Source: an uncultured bacterium (GTDB lineage: Bacteria; Bacillota; Clostridia; Oscillospirales; Ruminococcaceae). From it: a stretch of 48,224 bases of DNA. Positions 34,593 to 41,828 of the stretch are shown in pieces. Within the stretch, counting starts at the first letter, position 1. Each line of letters begins with the position of its first letter. The translations under genes and the position numbers were made by a program. The notes beneath the pieces were generated by a model. The model was not told the DNA's origin, searched no databases, and saw nothing but the letters and a program-made list of their open reading frames with translations. Where the stretch lies: contig CAKXHL010000018.1 of the NCBI GenBank assembly GCA_934875375.1, positions 1 through 48,224 on the forward strand, in the 5' to 3' direction.

Positions 34593-34644
34593 AGAGATTC
34601 CGTAATATTTTTATGAATCTCTCAAAAAAGCTTCTTTTTTAGAG
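34593..34644 (+). promoter_or_regulatory. Two overlapping hairpins in the fhs leader
   Basis: Hairpin one pairs AGAGATTC (34593-34600) with GAATCTCT (34615-34622). Hairpin two pairs CTCT (34619-34622) plus AAAAAAG with CTTTTTT plus AGAG (to 34644). They share 34619-34622 and cannot form together. A regulatory switch is possible; no known riboswitch core was found. Confidence 0.35.
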
Positions 34645-34682
34645 TGCCTCTTAGGAATACAAAAAGAGAAAGGTGAGGAAAT

Positions 34683-36350
34683 ATGTTAAGCGATATTGAA
34701 ATTGCGCAGAGCGCAAAAATGCTTCCGATCACCGAAATTGCGGAAAAATTGGACATCCTTCCGGAAGAGCTGGAGCCGTACGGCCGGTATAAAGCAAAGC
34801 TTTCGGAAGATATTTTTGCCCGTTTGCGGAATAAGCCGGACGGAAAACTCGTACTGGTCACCGCTATCAACCCCACTCCTGCCGGAGAAGGCAAAACCAC
34901 TACATCAGTTGGTCTCGGACAGGCAATGGCAAAAATCGGCGAAAATGCAGTCATTGCCTTGCGTGAGCCTTCTTTGGGACCCGTGTTCGGCATCAAAGGC
35001 GGAGCAGCTGGCGGCGGCTATTCCCAAGTTGTACCGATGGAAGATATCAACCTGCATTTTACCGGAGATATGCATGCCATTACTGCGGCGAACAATTTGC
35101 TGTGCGCCATGATCGACAACCATCTGCAGCAGGGCAATCTGCTTGGCATCGATCAAAGGCGGATTCTGTTCAAACGCTGCCTGGATATGAATGACCGGGC
35201 ATTGCGCTTTGTCAATGTAGGACTGGGCGGAAAAATTAACGGTGTCCCCCGTGAAGACGGTTTTCAAATCACTGTCGCCAGTGAGGTAATGGCTATTTTG
35301 TGCTTGGCAGCAGATCTGGACGATCTGAAAGAGCGCCTAGGATCTATTTTAATCGCCTATACCTATGACAACCAACCGGTTTATGCCCGGGATCTGAAAG
35401 TCCACGGTGCAATGGCGGCCCTGCTAAAAGATGCGCTGAAGCCCAATCTGGTACAGACGTTGGAAAATACCCCTGCGCTGATGCATGGCGGCCCGTTTGC
35501 GAATATTGCGCATGGCTGCAACTCGGTGCGTGCAACAAAACTGGCGCTGAAGATGGCGGATTACTGCATCACCGAGGCCGGATTCGGTTCCGACTTGGGA
35601 GCAGAAAAATTCCTGGACATCAAATGCCGTTATGCCGGTCTGGCTCCGTCTGCTATTGTAATCGTAGCAACGCTGCGCGCACTGAAATACAATGGCGGTG
35701 TACCCAAAACGGAGGTTGCTGCAGAAAATGTGGATGCACTGAAAAAAGGGCTGGTAAACCTGGAAGCGCACGTGGAAAACATGCGTAAATACGGCGTGCC
35801 GGTGGTAGTAGCTATCAACCGGTTTTTGACTGATACAGACCAGGAAATTAAAGTGCTGGCCGAATGCTGTCAGCGCCTCGGGGTGGAGTATTCCCTGTCC
35901 GAAGTATTTGCCAAAGGCGGCGATGGCGCAATCGACCTAGCTCAGAAAGTCGTCAAGGCCTGCGCACAGCCCTCTGCGTTCCGACTGCTCTATGATGAAA
36001 AAGCGCCGATCAAAGAAAAAATTAAGACGATTGTCACTGAAATTTACGGCGGTGAAGATGTTGCTTATGCGCCTAAAGCGGAAAAAGCCATCCGAGACAT
36101 TGAAGCGCTTGGCAAAGCGGACCTTCCGATCTGCGTGGCCAAAACCCAATATTCTTTATCCGACGACCCGGCTAAGCTTGGCCGTCCTACCGGATTTACC
36201 GTTAATGTACGGGATATAAAACTGTCTGCCGGAGCCGGCTTTATCGTTGTCATGTCTGGGGATATTATGACAATGCCCGGTCTGCCAAAAGCCCCTGCGG
36301 CCTGCCAGATCGACGTCGACAGCCAAGGTCATATCAAAGGCTTATTCTAA
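34683..36350 (+). CDS. fhs: Formate-tetrahydrofolate ligase
   Basis: A 555-residue ATP-dependent enzyme producing 10-formyl-THF from formate and THF, for one-carbon supply and, in acetogens, the methyl branch of CO2 fixation. The P-loop TPAGEGKT (65-72) and blocks EPSLGPVFGIKGGAAGGGYS and FTGDMHAITAANNLL are typical. Length matches the family (about 555). Ribosome site AAGGTGAGG. It leads an apparent operon with tsaE 18 bases downstream. No other acetogenesis gene is in the window. Confidence 0.97.
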   Translation: MLSDIEIAQSAKMLPITEIAEKLDILPEELEPYGRYKAKLSEDIFARLRNKPDGKLVLVTAINPTPAGEGKTTTSVGLGQAMAKIGENAVIALREPSLGPVFGIKGGAAGGGYSQVVPMEDINLHFTGDMHAITAANNLLCAMIDNHLQQGNLLGIDQRRILFKRCLDMNDRALRFVNVGLGGKINGVPREDGFQITVASEVMAILCLAADLDDLKERLGSILIAYTYDNQPVYARDLKVHGAMAALLKDALKPNLVQTLENTPALMHGGPFANIAHGCNSVRATKLALKMADYCITEAGFGSDLGAEKFLDIKCRYAGLAPSAIVIVATLRALKYNGGVPKTEVAAENVDALKKGLVNLEAHVENMRKYGVPVVVAINRFLTDTDQEIKVLAECCQRLGVEYSLSEVFAKGGDGAIDLAQKVVKACAQPSAFRLLYDEKAPIKEKIKTIVTEIYGGEDVAYAPKAEKAIRDIEALGKADLPICVAKTQYSLSDDPAKLGRPTGFTVNVRDIKLSAGAGFIVVMSGDIMTMPGLPKAPAACQIDVDSQGHIKGLF

Positions 36351-36368
36351 CAAGGAAGAAGTTTATTT

Positions 36369-36794
36369 ATGCAATCAATCATCACAAACAGCGCGGCGGA
36401 GACAGAAAAATTTGCCCAGGAACTGGCTGGTAAATTAAAAGGGAATGACGTGCTGGCTTTCTTCGGCGGACTGGGTATGGGAAAAACCACTTTCGTCCGT
36501 GGATTGGCGCGTGGCCTAGGATCATCAGACGAGGTTTCCAGCCCGACCTTTGCTCTTGTGCACGAATACCGCAGCACACCAAAGCTATACCATTTTGATA
36601 TGTACCGGGTTGCTTCTTTCGATGACTTATACTCTACCGGATTTTTTGATTATCTGGAAACCGGTGCGATCTTGGCCATCGAATGGAGTGAAAACATCCA
36701 GCGGGCATTGCCTGAAAATACCATTCGGGTGACCTTTGAGCGTTTGGAAGAAGAAAAGCGCCGAATCACGGTGGAAGGAGGAAGCCGGTTTTGA
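36369..36794 (+). CDS. tsaE: tRNA t6A synthesis ATPase TsaE
   Basis: A 141-residue ATPase of the threonylcarbamoyladenosine (t6A) machinery. Walker A is GGLGMGKTT (33-41), followed by the FVRGLARGLG helix and SPTFALVHEY; the LAIEWSEN block near residue 102 is a TsaE signature. It overlaps tsaB by four bases, fitting the TsaB-TsaD-TsaE complex; tsaD is not in the window. Confidence 0.95.
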   Translation: MQSIITNSAAETEKFAQELAGKLKGNDVLAFFGGLGMGKTTFVRGLARGLGSSDEVSSPTFALVHEYRSTPKLYHFDMYRVASFDDLYSTGFFDYLETGAILAIEWSENIQRALPENTIRVTFERLEEEKRRITVEGGSRF

Positions 36795-37489
36795 TCTTGC
36801 TGGGAATGGATACCTCCGCCGTTGCGGCTTCAGTTGCGCTGTGGGAGGATGGGCGGATCATTGGAGAAAGCTTTGTAAATGTAAAGCTCACACACAGTCA
36901 AACGATTTTACCTATGACGCAAAACCTGCTAAGCGCTTGCGGAAAGGATATTTCGCAGGTAGATGAATTTGCCGTTTCTACCGGTCCCGGATCTTTTACC
37001 GGACTTCGCATTGGCATTTCTGCGATAAAAGGGATGGCGTTCGGCACAAATAAACGTTGCGTTTCTGTATCAACGCTGGAGGCGCTGGCCTACCTTCTGA
37101 TCGGTCAGGAATGTATTGCGGTAGCTGCCATGGACGCACGCTGTCAGCAGGTATATACTGCTACTTTCCTGGTAGGCAGAGAGTCCGTGCAGCGGCTGAC
37201 CGGAGATGCAGCGCTGTCCATCGAACAGCTGTGGGAACAATTAAGCGAGATTTCTTCTGATTTGCCGCTGATTTTAGTTGGAGACGGCGCACAATTATGC
37301 TATAATAGTTGGGAAAGCGACAAAGTTCTGCTGGCACCGGAGCATCTCCGGTTTCAGCGGGCTTCTGCTGTGTGCATGGCGGCATTGCCGCGTCGGGGAT
37401 TGGGCATGGATCCGGCACAACTGGTTCCGCAATATTTGCGGCTTCCCCAAGCACAGCGGGAGCTTTTGCAAAAACAGAAAAAAATTTGA
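36791..37489 (+). CDS. tsaB: tRNA t6A synthesis protein TsaB
   Basis: A 232-residue ASKHA-fold partner of TsaD. N-terminus ILLGMDTSAVAASVALWEDG and FAVSTGPGSFTGLRIGISAIKGMAF are family hallmarks. The start is TTG at 36791, overlapping the tsaE stop as TTGA, with AAGGAGG 10 bases upstream; the next ATG would remove the first beta strand. rimI and tsaD, usual neighbours, are absent. Confidence 0.93.
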   Translation: MILLGMDTSAVAASVALWEDGRIIGESFVNVKLTHSQTILPMTQNLLSACGKDISQVDEFAVSTGPGSFTGLRIGISAIKGMAFGTNKRCVSVSTLEALAYLLIGQECIAVAAMDARCQQVYTATFLVGRESVQRLTGDAALSIEQLWEQLSEISSDLPLILVGDGAQLCYNSWESDKVLLAPEHLRFQRASAVCMAALPRRGLGMDPAQLVPQYLRLPQAQRELLQKQKKI

Positions 37490-37520
37490 TTTGGTGATGC
37501 GATAGAAAGGAATGGAACAG

Positions 37521-37958
37521 ATGATTGCTATCGGCAGTGATCACGGCGGTTTTGCGCTGAAAGAAGAAATCAAAAAACATCTGGACGAAAATAAGATTCC
37601 TTACGAGGATTTCGGCACTTACAATACAGATAGCGTGGACTATCCGCTGATTGCAGAAAAAACCTGTGCAGCAATTACCAGCGGCAAGTGCGACAAAGGC
37701 ATCCTCTGCTGTGGCACCGGCATTGGTATTTCTATGGCGGCCAATAAAATCAAGGGAATCCGCGCAGCGCTATGCTCAGATTATTTCAGCGCCAAATATA
37801 CACGTCTGCACAATGATGCAAACGTCATCTGCATGGGTGGGCGCACCATTGGCCCGGGTCTTGCTCTGGAACTGGTGGACATCTTTTTGAATACGCCATT
37901 TGAGGGCGGCCGTCATGCAAGACGGGTGGAACAGTTGATGAAGCTGGAGGAGAAATAG
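37521..37958 (+). CDS. rpiB: Ribose-5-phosphate isomerase B
   Basis: A 145-residue isomerase interconverting ribulose-5-P and ribose-5-P. IAIGSDHGGFALKEEI, the catalytic Cys in ILCCGTGIGISMAANK and RLHNDANVICMGGR are diagnostic. The ATG at 37521 is chosen because AAAGGA lies 9 bases upstream; the ATG at 37512 adjoins that site directly. Confidence 0.96.
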   Translation: MIAIGSDHGGFALKEEIKKHLDENKIPYEDFGTYNTDSVDYPLIAEKTCAAITSGKCDKGILCCGTGIGISMAANKIKGIRAALCSDYFSAKYTRLHNDANVICMGGRTIGPGLALELVDIFLNTPFEGGRHARRVEQLMKLEEK

Positions 37959-38024
37959 GACGATTCCGGCTTTTGGGAATGTATTATCAAAAATGCCGTT
38001 GGGGCGGAAATGGAGAAATGAATT

Positions 38025-38654
38025 ATGTTAAAACCGGTCATTATGGATCATCCGCTGATTCAGCACAAACTGACGATTATGCGGGATAAAAACACCGGCA
38101 CCAAGGAATTTCGTGAACTGGTGGGCGAAATCGGGATGCTCATGTGCTATGAGGCAACCCGCGACCTTCCCTTGAAGGAAGTGGAGATTGAGACTCCTGT
38201 GGCGGTAGCCAAAACCAAGGTTATTTCCGGCAGAAAGCTGGCTTTTGTTCCAATTTTGCGGGCTGGATTGGGCATGGTGGACGGTGTGATGCGCATGGTT
38301 CCTGCCGCAAAAATCGGTCACATCGGCATGTACCGCGATCCTGAAACTCATATGCCGGTGGAATACTACTGCAAACTGCCTTCTGATATTGGAGAACGGG
38401 ATGTTATTGTTCTGGATCCGATGTTAGCCACCGGAGGTTCCGCCATCGACGCTATCTCGCAGATCAAAAACAAAGGCGCCAAAAGCGTGCGCTTTATGTG
38501 CATTATTGCAGCGCCTGAAGGTCTTGCCGCTTTGCAGGAAGCTCATCCTGACGTACAGATTTATATCGGCGCGGTGGACGAAAAGCTCAATGAGCATAAG
38601 TACATCGTTCCCGGCTTGGGCGACGCCGGCGACAGGATTTTCGGTACGAAATAG
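38025..38654 (+). CDS. upp: Uracil phosphoribosyltransferase
   Basis: A 209-residue pyrimidine salvage enzyme making UMP from uracil and PRPP. The PRPP-binding loop VIVLDPMLATGGSA and the uracil-binding YIVPGLGDAGDRIFGT tail are intact. The ATG has GGAGAAATG upstream. A terminator follows. Confidence 0.97.
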   Translation: MLKPVIMDHPLIQHKLTIMRDKNTGTKEFRELVGEIGMLMCYEATRDLPLKEVEIETPVAVAKTKVISGRKLAFVPILRAGLGMVDGVMRMVPAAKIGHIGMYRDPETHMPVEYYCKLPSDIGERDVIVLDPMLATGGSAIDAISQIKNKGAKSVRFMCIIAAPEGLAALQEAHPDVQIYIGAVDEKLNEHKYIVPGLGDAGDRIFGTK

Positions 38655-38661
38655 TTTTCGA

Positions 38662-38699
38662 AAGCCGCTCCCCTTTCCCGGGGAACGGCTTGTTTTTTT
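38662..38699 (+). terminator. Terminator after upp
   Basis: Stem AAGCCG/CGGCTT (38662-38667/38686-38691) continued by CCCC/GGGG (38670-38673/38680-38683), followed by seven T residues (38693-38699). Confidence 0.88.
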
Positions 38700-38762
38700 G
38701 CGCATATTGATCCCGAAGCAGTGCAAAAGAAGTTTTTGAACGTGGAACGGAGGAAAATGAGA

Positions 38763-39398
38763 ATGACCACGGTTTATTTGGTCCGGCACGCAAAATCCGT
38801 CGGAAATACAGAACGGATTTTCCAAGGACGTTCTAACTTAGGATTGTCATCAGAAGGGATGGCGCAATTGCCACAGCTGGCGGAACGCTTTCGGGAAATT
38901 CCGTTGGACGCTATTTATTCCAGCCCTCTTCAACGAGCAATGCAAACGGCCGAAGCTGTCAATCACTATCACCATCTACCGGTCCAAACAGAGGAAGGAT
39001 TGTGTGAAATTTTCGCCGGAGAATGGGAAATGAAACATTTTTCCGATTTGCCTGTGCTGTTTCCAGATCAGTGGCGCCTCTGGTGTGAAGACGAAGCACA
39101 TTTTTGTGCGCCCAACGGCGAAAGCATTGTGCAGGTACACCATCGCCTGAGCAGCACAATTGACCGCATTGCCGCTCAAAACGACGGAAAAATCATTGCA
39201 GTGGTTTCCCACGGATGCGCACTACGCTGCTATCTATGCCATGCACTGGGAATTTCTCTAGAGCGGATTGGGGAAATTCCCCTCTCCCAAAACACAGCAG
39301 TAAGCCGGGTAATTTATGATAAAGGCAGTATCCGGGTAGACTATTATGATGATCTGTCCCATCTGGAGCCAAAAGTAAAACAGGAGGTATCAATATGA
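38763..39398 (+). CDS. Histidine phosphatase (phosphoglycerate-mutase-like)
   Basis: A 211-residue cytoplasmic enzyme with the RHG-type motif at the N-terminus (VYLVRHAKS; Ala replaces the usual Gly), the IYSSPLQRAMQTAEAV block, acid Glu in LCEIFAGEWEMK and second His in VVSHGCALRCYL. Such proteins dephosphorylate sugar phosphates or alpha-ribazole-P; substrate unknown. The ATG at 38763 has GGAGG 8 bases upstream. It overlaps ruvX by ATGA. Confidence 0.85.
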   Translation: MTTVYLVRHAKSVGNTERIFQGRSNLGLSSEGMAQLPQLAERFREIPLDAIYSSPLQRAMQTAEAVNHYHHLPVQTEEGLCEIFAGEWEMKHFSDLPVLFPDQWRLWCEDEAHFCAPNGESIVQVHHRLSSTIDRIAAQNDGKIIAVVSHGCALRCYLCHALGISLERIGEIPLSQNTAVSRVIYDKGSIRVDYYDDLSHLEPKVKQEVSI

Positions 39399-39823
39399 AA
39401 ATCATGGCAGTGGATTACGGTGATGCCCGCACTGGGCTGGCCGCCTGTGACCGAACGGAATTTTTAGCATCTCCTCTGGGTGTTATCCACGAATACGACT
39501 TTGACCGAACAATTGAACAGGTCGCTTATGCGGCACAGGAATATCAAATCGGCAAAATCGTAGTAGGTCATCCGGTCAATATGGACGGCAGTGCCGGTGA
39601 GCGGGCGCAAAAATGCGCTTTGTTTGCTCAAAAGCTTCAGGAAAAAGTCAATGTTCCCGTTATCCTTTGGGACGAACGCGGCACCACCGTCACCGCCCAT
39701 CAGTACCTGAATGAAACCAACGTCAGGGGAAAAAAACGCAAAGACATGGTAGATGAGGTTGCTGCCTCTATTATTTTGGAAAGCTATCTTTCCTATCGGC
39801 AAAACCATCCGGACGAAAAATAG
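39395..39823 (+). CDS. ruvX: Holliday junction resolvase-like RuvX/YqgF
   Basis: A 142-residue RNase H-fold nuclease, implicated in pre-16S rRNA 5' maturation. MKIMAVDYGDARTGLA holds the first catalytic Asp; GHPVNMDGSAGERAQK and LWDERGTTVTAHQYL follow; the late acidic site is MVDEVAASIILESYL. It overlaps the upstream phosphatase gene by four bases. Confidence 0.93.
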   Translation: MKIMAVDYGDARTGLAACDRTEFLASPLGVIHEYDFDRTIEQVAYAAQEYQIGKIVVGHPVNMDGSAGERAQKCALFAQKLQEKVNVPVILWDERGTTVTAHQYLNETNVRGKKRKDMVDEVAASIILESYLSYRQNHPDEK

Positions 39824-39838
39824 GAACTGCAAGGAGCG

Positions 39839-40196
39839 ATGAATGATGTAGAAAGAGAACGGATATCAAATGCCCTTCTCTAAAGTCTACCCTCTCCTTA
39901 TCCATAAAGGCGTCTGTAAAGACCGCACAAAAGATGAGGTAGATGAAATCATTCACTGGCTCACCGGATACAGCCAACAGGAACTGGATCTCCAATGAGA
40001 TCAAAACGTTCACTACGAGGCGTTTTTTCAAAGCGCTCCGCAGATGAATGAAAACCGAAATAAAATAAAAGTTACTGTTTGTGGAGTGCGAATCGAAAAT
40101 ATCGAGGAACCTTTGATGCGGGAAATTCGGTATCTCGACAAGCTAATCGACGAGTTGGTCAAAGGAAAACCCATGGACAAAATCCTGCGGACATAA
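39839..40196 (+). pseudogene. Broken DUF2200-family gene
   Basis: An ATG with AAGGAGCG upstream (39839) opens MNDVERERIS. The frame then shifts near 39868 and continues from 39870 as MPFSKVYPLLIHKGVCKDRT, VDEIIHWLTGYSQQELDLQ, hits TGA at 39996-39998, and continues in the same frame as YEAFFQSAPQMNENRNK, VCGVRIENIEEPLMREIRYL, DKLIDEL and KILRT to TAA at 40194. This is the full DUF2200 pattern. One small 5' deletion (loss of AT from AAATATG would explain it) plus one nonsense codon make it non-functional unless TGA is read through. Function of the family is unknown. Confidence 0.82.
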
Positions 40197-40228
40197 ATCC
40201 TCCCCAAAACCAAAATACAACATCATTC

Positions 40229-40633
40229 TCATACAGTATCCTCGGAAGGAGCATCTCTTTTCTTCCGGGGCTTTTTTGTATTCTTAGAAAAGAATGTTTT
40301 AAGCCCAAGATAAAATAGAAAAATTGCAAACAGCTTGGAAAGGACAAAAGATTCCATCCGAGATGCAACCCATACACCGAGAAAAACGCCAGGCAAGCCC
40401 CATAGCCCGCAGACAACCCCTTTTTTTATCTGCAAAAGGCCTGACTTTTGATGGAACAGCAATGCTACCGCTCCTATTGGCAGAAAAAAGAGAAGATTGA
40501 TTCCCTGTGCCGTAGCCAGTGGGATATCAGAAAAAACTGTCAAAAATAACAGCAGAACCGCACCGCCGCCAATCCCCATGGATGCAATGGCAGCAGAAGC
40601 AAATGCAATAATCGAGGAAAGAAGCCAATTCAT
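40229..40633 (-). CDS. Half-length TauE/SafE-family membrane protein, second half
   Basis: A 134-residue protein with four hydrophobic spans, one TauE/SafE repeat (ASAAIASMGIGGGAVLLLFL, LATAQGINLLFFLPIGAVALL, GLWGLPGVFLGVWVA). Usual family members have two such repeats in about 250 residues. It follows another half-length protein by 37 bases on the same strand, so the two may form one transporter. The C-terminal Lys/Arg/Asp tail is encoded by DNA that is also a plus-strand terminator. The ATG lacks a close ribosome site; GGAGGAGG lies 35 bases upstream before a small hairpin. Confidence 0.8.
   Translation of the reverse strand: MNWLLSSIIAFASAAIASMGIGGGAVLLLFLTVFSDIPLATAQGINLLFFLPIGAVALLFHQKSGLLQIKKGVVCGLWGLPGVFLGVWVASRMESFVLSKLFAIFLFYLGLKTFFSKNTKKPRKKRDAPSEDTV
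40240..40277 (+). terminator. Terminator of the plus-strand run, inside a minus-strand gene
   Basis: A 9-bp stem with one wobble (40240-40248/40262-40270) followed by CTTTTTT (T-run 40272-40277). It lies within the last codons of the convergent TauE-like gene. Confidence 0.75.
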
Positions 40634-40670
40634 AGATCAAAATAAGGGCAATATGCCAATGCCCTCCTCC

Positions 40671-41021
40671 TTATTTCAAAAATAATCGAACAGCAGCATA
40701 CAAAATAAAAAGAGAAAAAACTTTCTTCAGCCAGAAATCTGGTATTTTCGGCAGCAACCAACCGCCGAAAACAGAACCTGCAATTCCTCCCGGCAGGTAA
40801 GGGAGAACATCAGCAAAAGATACATATCCATTATACCAATACAAAAATCCGCTGACTGCTGACAAAAAGATCATTACCGCTACGGCAGTGGCGTGCGACG
40901 ATTTATCTGGCATTCCCATTTTCTCAAACGCCGTTACCGCTACGATACCTCCCCCAGCACCAAACAGACCATTCAGCAATCCAATTAAAATACCCGTTCC
41001 GTACGTCCTCATTTTTTTCAC
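40671..41021 (-). CDS. Half-length TauE/SafE-family membrane protein, first half
   Basis: A 116-residue protein with one TauE/SafE repeat: GILIGLLNGLFGAGGGIVAV, SHATAVAVMIFLSAVSGFLY and GGIAGSVFGGWLLPKIP. GTG start at 41021 with AGAGGTG 5 bases upstream. Family members export sulfite, sulfoacetate or related anions; substrate not readable. The two halves probably derive from a full-length gene or work as a heterodimer. Confidence 0.82.
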   Translation of the reverse strand: MKKMRTYGTGILIGLLNGLFGAGGGIVAVTAFEKMGMPDKSSHATAVAVMIFLSAVSGFLYWYNGYVSFADVLPYLPGGIAGSVFGGWLLPKIPDFWLKKVFSLFILYAAVRLFLK

Positions 41022-41090
41022 AAAATCACCTCTATAGAAATAGTTTACCCAACCGCATTCGTTTCATTTTCAAAAAATAGTATTTAAAAT

Positions 41091-41129
41091 TAATAATTAT
41101 ATTGACAAATTATTATATTCAGATATAAT
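41091..41129 (+). promoter_or_regulatory. Promoter and flanking palindrome of the RHH-clpB operon
   Basis: TTGACA (41102-41107), a 16-bp spacer and TATAAT (41124-41129). An inverted repeat TAATAATT/AATTATTA (41091-41098/41108-41115) brackets the -35 box, a position suited to repression, perhaps by the ribbon-helix-helix protein encoded next. No CIRCE or CtsR-type heptad repeat was seen. Confidence 0.7.
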
Positions 41130-41150
41130 AGTAAAAGAAGGAGGGGCGAT

Positions 41151-41813
41151 ATGAATCGGAGTATATACAGTTTACTGCTGATGGATGATATCATTCGGGC
41201 AGTAGATCAGTTGGCATATGCACAAAACACCAGTCGTTCGAACATGGTTAACCAAATTTTAGCTGAACACCTATCTGTTAAAACACCGGAACAACGTATG
41301 CACGATATTTTTGAGCAGATCGAGGCGTTGATGGTACAACAGAATGCTTTTCAAATTCAGTTTCAGCCTTCGGATGCCATACTTTCTGTCCGTACCGCAC
41401 TGGCCTACAAATATAAACCAACGGTACGTTACAGTGTAGAGCTTTTCCGCAACGACCCCAAAATATTAGGGGAACTACGCGTTTCCGCACGCACACAGAA
41501 TGCTGGCCTTTTACGCATGCTGGATCATTTCTTTCGATTATGGGAAAAATTAGAAAACCGCTACTTGTCCGCTGTTTACCCTGCGGGGGTTTCCTGCCGA
41601 ATTGAAAACGGACGGTACTGCCGTACTTTTTTCTGGCCGGAAGAAAGTTGCACCAATGCGCAGCTTGGAGAAAGCATCAGTTCTTACATCCAGAATTTTG
41701 ACTGTGCATTAAAAGCCTTTTTTGAGCTGGATGAGCAAAATTGGAAGGTGGGAATCGATCAAATCAGCCTGCGATATCAAAAAGCGCTTCAAAAGGAAAA
41801 AATACTTTTATAA
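41151..41813 (+). CDS. Ribbon-helix-helix protein upstream of clpB
   Basis: A 220-residue protein. Residues 1-47 fit a CopG/Arc-type ribbon-helix-helix (YSLLLMDDIIRAVDQLAYAQ followed by NTSRSNMVNQILAEHL). The remaining ~170 residues are not recognised. AAGGAGGGG precedes the ATG and clpB starts 15 bases after its stop, so the two form an operon. Autoregulation of a clpB operon by such a protein would differ from the HrcA/CtsR scheme; this is inference from layout. Confidence 0.7.
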   Translation: MNRSIYSLLLMDDIIRAVDQLAYAQNTSRSNMVNQILAEHLSVKTPEQRMHDIFEQIEALMVQQNAFQIQFQPSDAILSVRTALAYKYKPTVRYSVELFRNDPKILGELRVSARTQNAGLLRMLDHFFRLWEKLENRYLSAVYPAGVSCRIENGRYCRTFFWPEESCTNAQLGESISSYIQNFDCALKAFFELDEQNWKVGIDQISLRYQKALQKEKILL

Positions 41814-41828
41814 TAGGAGGGAAAAAGT

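Noticed and set aside
34544..34682. ZTP (pfl) riboswitch expected upstream of fhs
   Set aside because: The conserved ZTP aptamer core segments are not present in the leader.
41022..41150. CIRCE or CtsR site in front of the clpB operon
   Set aside because: Neither the 9-bp CIRCE arms nor the CtsR heptad direct repeat is visible; only an A/T-rich palindrome is found.
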